Source of the DNA: Desulfobacula sp.
GTDB taxonomy: Bacteria > Desulfobacterota > Desulfobacteria > Desulfobacterales > Desulfobacteraceae
NCBI GenBank assembly: GCA_011390085.1
Contig: JAABTB010000140.1
Location: 1 to 6,424, forward strand
DNA: 6,424 nucleotides
Direction: 5' to 3'
Below the pieces are notes generated by a model that did not search any database, had not been told where the DNA came from, and saw only the letters and a list, made by a program, of their open reading frames with translations. A program made the position numbers and the translations under genes. Below, in pieces: positions 1 to 6,424 of this stretch (positions within the stretch are counted from its first letter, which is position 1; every line of letters starts with the position of its first letter).

Positions 1-1
1 T

Positions 2-427
2 TTGCCCTTTGAGATCATTCATATCGCGGAATTCCTGGCCAGGGAGATTCCAAAGGCAGGAATTGCCTTTAAAAACGCGAGCAACAGGACTGTGACCTTC
101 CAGGACCCCTGCCGTCTGGGAAGACGGTCCGGGATCTATGAAGCCCCGCGGGAACTCATTTCCCTTGTTCCCGGAACCCGGCTGGCGGAAATGGAACACA
201 ACCGGGAGAATGCCGTCTGCTGCGGCACAACGGCCTGGATGGAATGCTCGACCGCATCCAAGGTCATGCAGGTGCAACGGCTTCAGGAAGCCGAGGCCGT
301 GGGTGCAACCGCCATTATCACGGCCTGCCCCAAATGCCGGATTCATCTGACCTGTGCCCGGAAAAATACGGATCATCATGTGGAAATTATAGACCTTGTC
401 TCCTATCTTGCGGCCCATATGGAATAA
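2..427 (+). CDS. CCG-domain iron-sulfur protein (HdrB/HdrD-like), C-terminal part, 5' truncated
   Basis: This is the last 141 codons of a gene whose start lies before the window; the reading frame is open to the first base. It shows one complete CCG (DUF224-type) cysteine motif: Cys37 in DPCRLGR, Cys73-Cys74 in VCCG, and Cys109/Cys112 in CPKC (numbered from base 2), i.e. C-x35-CC-x34-CxxC. In HdrB, HdrD, GlpC and related proteins such motifs bind an iron-sulfur cluster; in HdrB the clusters act directly on a disulfide. Family members usually carry two CCG domains, sometimes after a ferredoxin domain, so the missing 5' part probably holds these. It ends with TAA 55 bases before the first hdrA. 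By position it is a candidate substrate-side or electron-accepting partner of the HdrA/MvhD proteins downstream, but its substrate cannot be read from this fragment. The family call is firm; the choice between HdrB-like and HdrD-like is open. Confidence 0.85.
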   Translation: MPFEIIHIAEFLAREIPKAGIAFKNASNRTVTFQDPCRLGRRSGIYEAPRELISLVPGTRLAEMEHNRENAVCCGTTAWMECSTASKVMQVQRLQEAEAVGATAIITACPKCRIHLTCARKNTDHHVEIIDLVSYLAAHME

Positions 428-471
428 GATGGTCCCATGCGATACGGATACCAAGGATTGTATAAGAAACT

Positions 472-475
472 GGAG
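472..475 (+). promoter_or_regulatory. ribosome binding site of the first hdrA
   Basis: GGAG lies 7 bases before the ATG at 483, in the 55-base gap after the CCG-domain gene. It supports the ATG at 483, which is followed within ten codons by the FAD-binding GxGxxG motif. Confidence 0.75.
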
Positions 476-482
476 TTAATCA

Positions 483-3400
483 ATGGCAAATACGAATAAG
501 ATTCACGGCTCGGTCATGGTGGTGGGTTCCGGCATTGCCGGGATGCAGGCCGCCCTTGACCTGGCCGATTCAGGTTATTTTGTTCACCTGGTGGAAAAAA
601 CCGCTTCCATCGGCGGGGTCATGGCCCAATTGGACAAAACCTTTCCCACCAATGACTGTGCCATGTGAGTCATCTCACCCAAACTGGTCGAGGTCGGCCG
701 GCACCTGAACATACAGCTTCACACCCTTTCCACTGTCGAGAAGATCGAGGGTGAGGCGGGTGATTTTACCATCACCGTTAAAAAATCCCCCCGGTATGTG
801 GACATGGATAAATGCATTGCCTGTGGGGAATGCACCAAGAAATGCCCGGGCAAAACCGATGATGAATATAATGAGGGTCTGGACAAGAGAAAGGCCATTT
901 ATGTGGCTTATCCCCAGGCTGTCCCTTTGAAATATGCCATTGACCCTGCCGTCTGCGTGAAACTCTTGAAGGACAAATGCGGCACCTGCGCCAAGGTCTG
1001 CCCTACCGGGGCTATCAATTATGAGGACAAGGAAGAAATCCTGACCCTGAATGTGGGTTCCGTCATCATGGCGGCCGGGTTCAAACCCTTTGATCCGTCC
1101 AAGCTGGACAATCTCCAGTATGCCAAATTTCCCAATGTGGTCACCTCCATTGAATTTGAAAGGATTCTGTCCGCCGGCGGCCCCAGTCACGGTCATATTG
1201 AGTGTTATCCGGACAAGGCCGAACCCAAAAAGATCGCCTGGCTCCAGTGCGTAGGGTCCCGGGATCAGAATAAATGCGGCAATTCATACTGCTCGTCCGT
1301 CTGCTGCATGTATGCGGTAAAAGAAGCCATGATGGCCAAAGATCATATTTCAGGCGAGTTTGAAGCCTCCATCTTTCTCATGGATATGAGAACCTATGGA
1401 AAGGACTTTGAAAAATACTATGAACGGGCCAAGGACCAGGGCGTTCGGTTTGTCAGATCCAGGATACATACCATTACCCAGGATGAAAATCATAAGCTCA
1501 TCGCCACTTATGTGAGCGAAGACGGAAAGAATATCACCGAAGTCTTTGACATGGTGGTGCTGTCCGTGGGCATGGAAACCCCGGCCGATCTGGCGGCCGT
1601 TGTAAGGAATATGGGAATTGAACTGAATGCCAATAATTTTGTGGTCACGGATAGTTTTTCCCCGGTGGAAACCTCCCGCAAGGGATTTTATGTCTGCGGC
1701 GCCCTCCAGGAACCCAAGGATATTCCCATGGCCGTCATGGAGGCCAGCGCAGCCGCCTGTGATGCAGGTACCAGCCTTTCCCCGGCCAGGGGAACCCTGA
1801 CCAGAACAAGGACCTATCCCGCCGAGACCGATATCATGGGCCAGGATCCGAGGATCGGGGTCTTTGTCTGCAACTGCGGCACCAATATCGGCGGTATCGT
1901 CAATGTGCCCGAGGTGGCGGCCTATGCCAGGACCCTTCCCCATGTGGCCTTTGTGGAAGAGAATATGTTCACCTGTTCTCAGGATACCCAGGATAAAATG
2001 AAGCAGGTGATCGAAAAAAACGGTCTGAACCGGATCGTTGTGGCCGCCTGCACCCCGAGAACCCATGAGCCCCTGTTCCAGGAAACCCTGAAGGACGCGG
2101 GTCTTAATAAATATCTCATTGAAATGGCCAATATCCGGAACCAGTGTTCCTGGGTCCATTCCAAGGAGCCTGAACTGGCCACTGCCAAGGCCAAGGATCT
2201 GGTTCGCATTGCCGTGGCCAAGGTCTCCCTCATGCGGGCCTTGCCCCAGCCCACCGTGGGAATCGTTCAGAAAGGCCTGGTCATCGGCGGCGGTGTGGCC
2301 GGTATGACCTCGGCCCTGGGTCTGGCAAAACAGGGATTTTTCACGACCCTGGTGGAAAAAGAGGCCGTGCTGGGCGGAAATGCCCTTCACCTGAACCAGA
2401 CCTGGAAGGGAGAACCCATTGCCGAAAATGTGGCCAAGCTGGTGAAAGACGTCCGGGAAAACGCCCTGATCCAGGTCTTCACCGGGGCAACGGTCAAGGA
2501 TACGGCCGGGTTTATCGGAAATTTCAAGACGACTTTATCCGTAAACGGCAAGGACCAGACGATTGATCACGGCGCCGTGATTATTGCCACCGGTGCAAAG
2601 GAAAGAAAACCCACCGAATATTTATACGGTGAAGACGAACGGGTCCTGACCCATCTGGAGCTGGATCAACGGATGGCCAAAGACAGCTCGTTTCTGAAAA
2701 CCATGAATGCGGCCGTGTTCATCCAGTGTGTGGGGTCACGGGAGCCGGAACGCCCCTATTGTTCCAAGGTCTGCTGTACCCATTCCGTGAAATCGGCCTT
2801 GAAATTCAAGGAAGTGAACCCGGACCTGGATGTCTATGTGCTCTACCGGGATATCCGGACCTATGGCCAGAGGGAAGAAAAATACAAGGAAGCCCGGGAT
2901 AAAGGCGTCATCTTTGTCCGGTATGACCTTGACCATAAACCCCTGGTTCAAAAAGAGGGATCTTCCCTTTCAGTGACGGTCCGGGACCATGTGCTCGGTA
3001 TGAATCTTGGCCTGGAACCCGATCTCATTGTCCTGGCCTCGGCCATTGTTCCGGAAGACAACGCGGCCCTGGCCCAGATGTTCAAACTTTCTCTGAACGA
3101 TGACCGGTTTTTCATGGAAGCCCATGCCAAATTAAGGCCGGTTGATTTTGCTACAGACGGCATCTTCCTGGCCGGTATGGCCCATTATCCCAAACCGGTT
3201 GAAGAAAGTATTGCCCAGGCCAAGGCGGCTGCATCACGGGCCACCGTGGTCCTGTCCAAGGAAACCGTGACCGTGGACGGCGTGGTCTCCCAGGTCAATG
3301 AGGCCCTGTGCCGGGGTTGCGGCGCCTGTGAAGAAGCCTGCGCCTTTGGGGCCATTACCGTCCGTGTGAGGGAAGACGACGTCAAGATCGCCTCGGTCCA

Positions 3401-3518
3401 GCAGGCCCTGTGCAAAGGCTGCGCCGCCTGTTCCGTCGCCTGCCCCACCGGTGCGGCCGGTGTTTTCCATTATAATAATGAGGTGCTGACCATGATCGAA
3501 ACAGCACTTGAATCATAG
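483..3518 (+). CDS. hdrA: HdrA-like FAD/iron-sulfur protein, two HdrA halves fused, selenoprotein (Sec62)
   Basis: This is a 1011-residue cytoplasmic electron-transfer flavoprotein with an in-frame UGA at 666-668 read as selenocysteine 62. The first half (about 1-451) has a GxGxxG dinucleotide fold at 15-20 with acidic Glu38, the motif TNDCAM-Sec at 56-62, a [4Fe-4S] ferredoxin motif (Cys111/114/117/121), a second set (Cys158/166/169/173) and CVGSR with a following Cys cluster (256, 265, 270, 274, 275). The second half (about 452-1011) begins with the HdrA N-terminal-type motif VCNCG (Cys463/465), has a second GxGxxG at 602-607, another CVGSR...YCSKVCC block (749-765) and two C-terminal ferredoxin motifs (Cys943/946/949/953 and 977/980/983/987). 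Known HdrA proteins bind FAD and several [4Fe-4S] clusters and can bifurcate electrons. In canonical HdrA the Sec62 position is Cys. The gene ends with TAG, 13 bases before mvhD. A nonsense mutation at UGA is unlikely because homology runs straight through it and a SECIS-like hairpin follows. The physiological donor and acceptor are not shown. Confidence 0.93.
666..701 (+). promoter_or_regulatory. Sec-encoding UGA and predicted bacterial SECIS hairpin in the first hdrA
   Basis: The UGA is at 666-668. A 6-bp stem, CTGGTC (684-689) with GGCCGG (696-701), includes two G-U pairs and closes the 6-base loop GAGGTC. The loop starts 21 bases after the UGA, and its GGUC resembles the SelB-binding loop of known bacterial SECIS elements such as that of E. 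coli fdhF. The structure was folded by eye only. Of the three SECIS candidates here it has the weakest stem. Confidence 0.75.
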
Positions 3519-3531
3519 AAAGGACTCTGAC

Positions 3532-3951
3532 ATGTCTCAAGACTTTAATCCGCAGATCCTGACCTTTGCCTGCAACTGGTGTTCCTATGCGGCGGCTGAC
3601 CTGGCCGGCGTGAGCCGGTTCCAGTATCCGCCCAATATGAGAATCATCAGGGTCATGTGCTCCGGCGGGATCAACCCCAATTATATTCTCAAAGCCTTTG
3701 AAAAAGGGGCCGACGGTGTCCTGGTCTCGGGCTGACATATCGGTGACTGCCATTACCTGGATGGTAATGTAAAGGCCCGGAAGATGTTCGAGATGACCAG
3801 CGAGTTTTTAAACCTTCTGGGCATTGACCCGAAAAGAGTCCGGCTGGAATGGATTTCATCCGCCGAAGGAACCAAATTTGCCAAAACGGCAAATGAATTT
3901 ACCGAAACCATAAAAGCCCTGGGACCCGCCAATATCAAAAAGGTGGCCTGA
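3532..3951 (+). CDS. mvhD: MvhD-type [2Fe-2S] electron-transfer subunit, selenoprotein (Sec68)
   Basis: This small soluble protein (139 residues) belongs to the family of the delta subunit of methyl-viologen-reducing hydrogenase, which carries a [2Fe-2S] cluster and hands electrons to HdrA. Visible motifs are CNWC (Cys14/17), VMCSGG (Cys43) and, across an in-frame UGA at 3733-3735, Sec68-HIGDCHY with Cys73. In most MvhD proteins the Sec position is Cys. The ATG at 3532 is chosen because an AAAGGA Shine-Dalgarno (3519-3524) lies 7 bases upstream; an in-frame TTG at 3508 would overlap the end of hdrA and has no such support. After the UGA the frame continues for 71 codons of typical MvhD sequence and ends with a genuine UGA at 3949. 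Stopping at the first UGA would leave a 67-residue stub without the HxGDCH signature. The placement between two hdrA genes supports an HdrA partner role. The upstream hydrogenase or dehydrogenase that would feed it is not in the window. Confidence 0.94.
3733..3769 (+). promoter_or_regulatory. Sec-encoding UGA and predicted bacterial SECIS hairpin in mvhD
   Basis: The UGA is at 3733-3735. A perfect 7-bp stem, CATTACC (3751-3757) with GGTAATG (3763-3769), closes the 5-base loop TGGAT. The loop starts 22 bases after the UGA and contains the GG expected of bacterial SECIS loops. The perfect pairing lies inside coding sequence for HYLDGN. Confidence 0.87.
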
Positions 3952-3975
3952 GGGCGAATCATATATGAAGACAAC

Positions 3976-3980
3976 AGGAG
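3976..3980 (+). promoter_or_regulatory. ribosome binding site deciding a GTG start for the short hdrA
   Basis: AGGAG at 3976-3980 lies 8 bases before the GTG at 3989. An alternative in-frame ATG at 3965 has only a weaker GAGG (3950-3953) 11 bases upstream and would add eight residues ahead of the usual start of the FAD-binding strand. The GTG is therefore preferred. Confidence 0.75.
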
Positions 3981-3988
3981 AAACGATT

Positions 3989-5533
3989 GTGACAAAGGAT
4001 ATACTTGTCCTTGGCGGCGGCATTGCCGGGATTCAGTCCTCGCTGGATCTGGCCGAAATGGGATTCAAGGTTTACCTGGTGGAGCGCCTGCCGTCCATTG
4101 GCGGGAAGATGGCCCAACTGGACAAAACCTTCCCCACCAACGACTGCGCCATCTGAATACTTTCGCCCAAGATGCTGGATGTCGGTCGACATCCCAATAT
4201 CAAACTTCTGGCCTACAGCGAACTTGAAAAGCTGACGGGAGAAGCCGGGAATTTTACGGCCACGGTCAGGAAAAAAGCCAGGTATGTGGAAGAGGATAAA
4301 TGCACGGGCTGCGGGGCCTGCCGGGAAGTTTGCCCCACGCCGGTGATCGATCTTTACAACGAAGGCCATGCCCGGCGAAAAGCCATTTATTCCTGGTTTG
4401 CCCAGGGGATTCCGTCCACCCATACCATTGATCCGGATCATTGCCGGGTATTGACCGGGAAAAAATGCGGGATCTGCCAGAAAAAATGCCAGGCCGGAGC
4501 CATCAATTTCGAGCAGAAGGACACGGTCCTGGAATTGCCCGTGGGCGCCGTCATTTTGGCCACGGGCTATGATGTCTTTGATCCTGAACAGATTCCCGAA
4601 TACCGGTATAAAGAGATCGACAATGTGGTCACGGCCATGGAATTCGAGCGGTTCCTGTCTGCCTCGGGCCCCACGGAGGGCCATGTCTACCGCCCCAGCG
4701 ACCGGAAGGTCAAGGCTGAAATTGCCGAGCTGGACAACAAGGTCCGTAAATCTCTAAAAGGCCTTGAAAAATTTGAAAAAGACCATGGCATGACCAGCGC
4801 TGAGTTCTATGCCGCCCATCAGAACGGCAGTTTGAATCCGACCGAAGCTCTGGAAAAAGACAGGGACAAATGGGTGGAACGCTATTCGGCACATCTTGAA
4901 CATGAGACTCCCCTTCTGGCGCTGAAAGAAAAGGCCAAGGGATTTAAAAGTGCTAAAAAACTGGCCTTTATCCAATGCGTGGGCTCCCGGGATCTGAGAT
5001 TTTACCCTTTCTGTTCCGGGTATTGCTGCATGCATGCCATCAAGGAAGCCATTATTTCCCATGAACATGACAATGATACCCGGTCCGTGATTTTTGGAAT
5101 GGATATCCGGGCCGTGGGCAAGGGCTTTGAAGAATACAAGATCCGCGGGGGGAACAATTCCAATATTGTTTACAAACGTTCCCGGGTGGCGGAAATCACC
5201 AAGGATGGCGATGAGCGTCCCGTGGTGATTTATGAGGATACCAAGGAGCAGAAGGTCAAAAAAGAAGCCTTTGACCTGGTGATCCTGGCCACGGCCTGCG
5301 GACCCGTCAAGGGTGCGGGAAAAATTGCCGAGACCCTGGATATCCAAATGGACCGGTTCGGATTCTTTAAAACGGACCCGGCCAATCCCCTGGACACCAC
5401 CCGGGCCGGGGTGTTTGTCTGCGGGTGCGCCCACAGCCCCATGGATATTCCCGAATCGGTTGCCCAGGCCAGCTCTGCAGCGGCAAGGGCCGTCCAGGCC
5501 GTAATGAAAAAAACTGATCAAAAGGCATCATGA
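3989..5533 (+). CDS. hdrA: Short HdrA-like FAD/iron-sulfur protein, selenoprotein (Sec56)
   Basis: This 514-residue protein (GTG start; 522 residues if the ATG at 3965 is used) is homologous to the first half of the preceding fused HdrA. It has GxGxxG at 9-14 with acidic Glu32, TNDCAI-Sec at 50-56 with the in-frame UGA at 4154-4156, a ferredoxin motif (Cys105/108/111/115), a second cysteine set (152/160/163/167) and CVGSR at 330-334 with Cys342/346/347. Unlike the fused protein it carries a charged, probably helical insert of about 80 residues between roughly 233 and 326. It lacks the VCNCG-type N-terminal domain and the C-terminal ferredoxin pair of full HdrA; the next gene supplies at least the former. 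The expected role is FAD- and [4Fe-4S]-based electron transfer in an Hdr-type complex. It ends with UGA at 5531, which has no stem-loop at SECIS distance and is read as stop. QmoA of sulfate reducers is a relative, but the ferredoxin motifs and MvhD neighbour fit HdrA better. Confidence 0.92.
4154..4194 (+). promoter_or_regulatory. Sec-encoding UGA and predicted bacterial SECIS hairpin in the short hdrA
   Basis: The UGA is at 4154-4156. A perfect 7-bp stem, GGATGTC (4177-4183) with GACATCC (4188-4194), closes the tetraloop GGTC. The loop starts 27 bases after the UGA. The GGUC loop sequence recurs in the hairpin of the first hdrA, although the two stems sit at slightly different places in the protein alignment. 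Confidence 0.85.
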
Positions 5534-5540
5534 AGAAAGG
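5534..5540 (+). promoter_or_regulatory. ribosome binding site of the third hdrA-like gene
   Basis: AGAAAGG directly follows the stop codon of the short hdrA and lies 9 bases before the ATG at 5550. It fits translation of the downstream gene from the same transcript. Confidence 0.6.
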
Positions 5541-5549
5541 TTGCCCCCT

Positions 5550-6424
5550 ATGAATAAGAAGAATGTATCGCTGTATGAAAAACCTCGCATTGGGGTATTT
5601 GTCTGTGACTGCGGGTCCAATATTGCAGGCCATCTCGATTGCGCCGATGTGGCTGAATATGCCAAAACCCTTCCCCATGTGGTGTATACCAAGGAGAATC
5701 TGTATACCTGCTCGGAATCCGGGATAGGGGAGATCAAAAAAGCCATCCGGGAACAGAATCTCAACCGGGTGGTGGTGGCCTCCTGCTCGCCCCGGACCCA
5801 TCAACCCCTGTTTTCAAGTTCCTGCGCCGAAGCAGGCCTGAATCCCTATCTCTTTGAAATGGTCAATATCCGGGACCAGTGTTCCTGGGTTCATATGGGA
5901 AAAAGAGCGGAAGCCACCCAGAAAGCCAAGGAACTCATCCGCATGGGCGTTGCCAAAAGCGCCGGGCTTGAGCCCCAGGAGGCCATTGAATCCTCCCTGA
6001 TCCGCAGAATTCTGGTCATTGGCGGCGGGATCGCAGGTTTGTCCGCTGCCCAGGCCCTTTCCGACATGGGTCTGGAAATCATCCTGGTGGAAAAGACGCC
6101 GTCCCTGGGCGGTCTCTTGCAGCAGGTGAACTGCCTGGATACGGGGAAGACCGCAAAGGAAACCCTTGATGAAATCATTGGGGATGTAAGGTCCAGATCC
6201 AATATCACCTGCCATACCTCGGCAACGGTCAAAGAAACCGGCGGGTATATCGGTAATTTCAATGTTAAGATCGATACGGAAAAGGGACTGCTTGAAGAAA
6301 TGGTCGGGTGCATGGTTGTGGCCACCGGAGCCGTCCCCTTGATCCCGGAAGGGCTTTTCGGGTACAACGGCAAGACCGTCATCTCCCTCATGGAGCTGGA
6401 GCAGAAGCTGGAGATCGGAAGAGC
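5550..6424 (+). CDS. hdrA: HdrA-like protein, N-terminal part, 3' truncated by the window end
   Basis: The first 291 codons are present and the frame is open at the edge. The protein starts [22 protein letters not shown], with the HdrA N-terminal motif at Cys19/Cys21. It then shows VVVASCSPRTH, the typical NIRDQCSWVH segment and a GGGIAG nucleotide-binding loop at 158-163 with a Glu-containing LVEK strand. It aligns along its whole visible length with the second half (from about residue 455) of the fused HdrA. As in that half, the TNDCxC/U motif normally found after the first FAD motif of canonical HdrA is absent. The gene follows the short hdrA by 16 bases in a different frame, so the two are separate proteins and not a read-through product. 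It probably pairs with the short HdrA to form a split equivalent of the fused protein; the C-terminal ferredoxin region expected by analogy lies beyond the edge. The last residues, from about codon 288, are encoded by probable adapter sequence and should be disregarded. Confidence 0.9.
   Translation, partial: MNKKNVSLYEKPRIGVFVCDCGSNIAGHLDCADVAEYAKTLPHVVYTKENLYTCSESGIGEIKKAIREQNLNRVVVASCSPRTHQPLFSSSCAEAGLNPYLFEMVNIRDQCSWVHMGKRAEATQKAKELIRMGVAKSAGLEPQEAIESSLIRRILVIGGGIAGLSAAQALSDMGLEIILVEKTPSLGGLLQQVNCLDTGKTAKETLDEIIGDVRSRSNITCHTSATVKETGGYIGNFNVKIDTEKGLLEEMVGCMVVATGAVPLIPEGLFGYNGKTVISLMELEQKLEIGR
6412..6424 (+). other. Probable Illumina adapter remnant at contig end
   Basis: The last 13 bases, AGATCGGAAGAGC, are identical to the common prefix of Illumina TruSeq read-through adapters and sit exactly at the end of the sequence. 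A chance match of 13 bases at that exact place is very unlikely, so genomic sequence probably ends near 6411. Confidence 0.9.

Noticed and set aside
438..466. TATAAG at 461-466 as the -10 element of an internal promoter before the first hdrA
   Set aside because: No -35-like hexamer occurs at suitable spacing (TGCGAT at 438-443 is a poor match) and no extended -10 TGn is present.
666..668. Premature stop (pseudogene) in the first hdrA
   Set aside because: Family homology continues in the same frame immediately after the UGA, the UGA replaces a conserved Cys, a SECIS-like hairpin follows, and the paralogue at 4154 has UGA at the same site.
1350..2390. Long minus-strand open frame of 346 codons, and several shorter minus-strand frames
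   Set aside because: They lie opposite strongly conserved hdrA coding sequence and their translations show no recognisable domain; they are antisense shadows of a codon-biased gene.
3508..3531. TTG at 3508 as the mvhD start
   Set aside because: It overlaps the end of hdrA, lacks a Shine-Dalgarno sequence and adds eight non-family residues; the ATG at 3532 has a good site and spacing.
3989..5533. Assignment of the cluster as qmoABC of sulfate reduction
   Set aside because: QmoA and QmoB are HdrA relatives, but here MvhD is a separate gene, the HdrA proteins carry Sec and several ferredoxin motifs, and no QmoC-like membrane gene is seen.
5531..5552. Read-through of UGA 5531 making a second fused HdrA
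   Set aside because: The downstream gene starts in a different reading frame, has its own AGAAAGG site, and no SECIS-like hairpin follows this UGA.
1..6424. CRISPR arrays, tRNA genes, insertion sequences or terminators
   Set aside because: No direct-repeat array, tRNA-like fold, transposase or GC stem followed by a T run was seen. The only notable inverted repeats are the three coding-region hairpins assigned as SECIS elements.

Overview
The window is one plus-strand operon fragment from an anaerobe that makes selenocysteine (Sec). It carries four genes of heterodisulfide-reductase (Hdr) type electron-transfer proteins and the end of a fifth. The HdrA/MvhD families, the use of Sec in both, the bacterial-type stem-loops after the UGA codons and the moderate GC content fit a sulfate-reducing or related Desulfobacterota (Deltaproteobacteria, Desulfobacteraceae-like). 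That assignment is inferred from family knowledge; no rRNA or other taxonomic marker is present.

Layout: (1) bases 2-427, the 3' end of a CCG-domain (HdrB/HdrD-like) iron-sulfur protein, cut by the window start; (2) 483-3518, a 1011-residue HdrA with an in-frame UGA read as Sec62, built as a short Sec-type HdrA fused to a second HdrA-like half; (3) 3532-3951, an MvhD-type [2Fe-2S] protein of 139 residues with Sec68; (4) 3989-5533, a short 514-residue HdrA with Sec56 and an extra charged helical insert; (5) 5550 to the window end, the 5' part of an HdrA-like protein that matches the second half of gene 2. Gaps are 55, 13, 37 and 16 bases, each complete gene start has a Shine-Dalgarno sequence, and no terminator or convincing promoter was seen, so co-transcription is likely.

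The main result is three UGA-Sec codons in three neighbouring genes. Each is followed by a hairpin whose G-rich apical loop begins 21-27 bases after the UGA, as expected for bacterial SECIS elements. A caller that treats UGA as stop would split each gene and lose the conserved metal-binding motifs. The second result is that the cluster holds the same two-part HdrA in both forms: fused (gene 2) and split into adjacent genes (genes 4 and 5).

Likely joint role (inference): MvhD passes electrons from an unseen donor to FAD/Fe-S HdrA proteins, which may bifurcate or confurcate them between a ferredoxin-like carrier and a CCG-domain subunit. No hydrogenase, formate dehydrogenase, HdrB or HdrC gene lies inside the window, so donor and acceptor remain unknown.

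The last 13 bases (6412-6424) equal the common Illumina adapter prefix and are probably not genomic.
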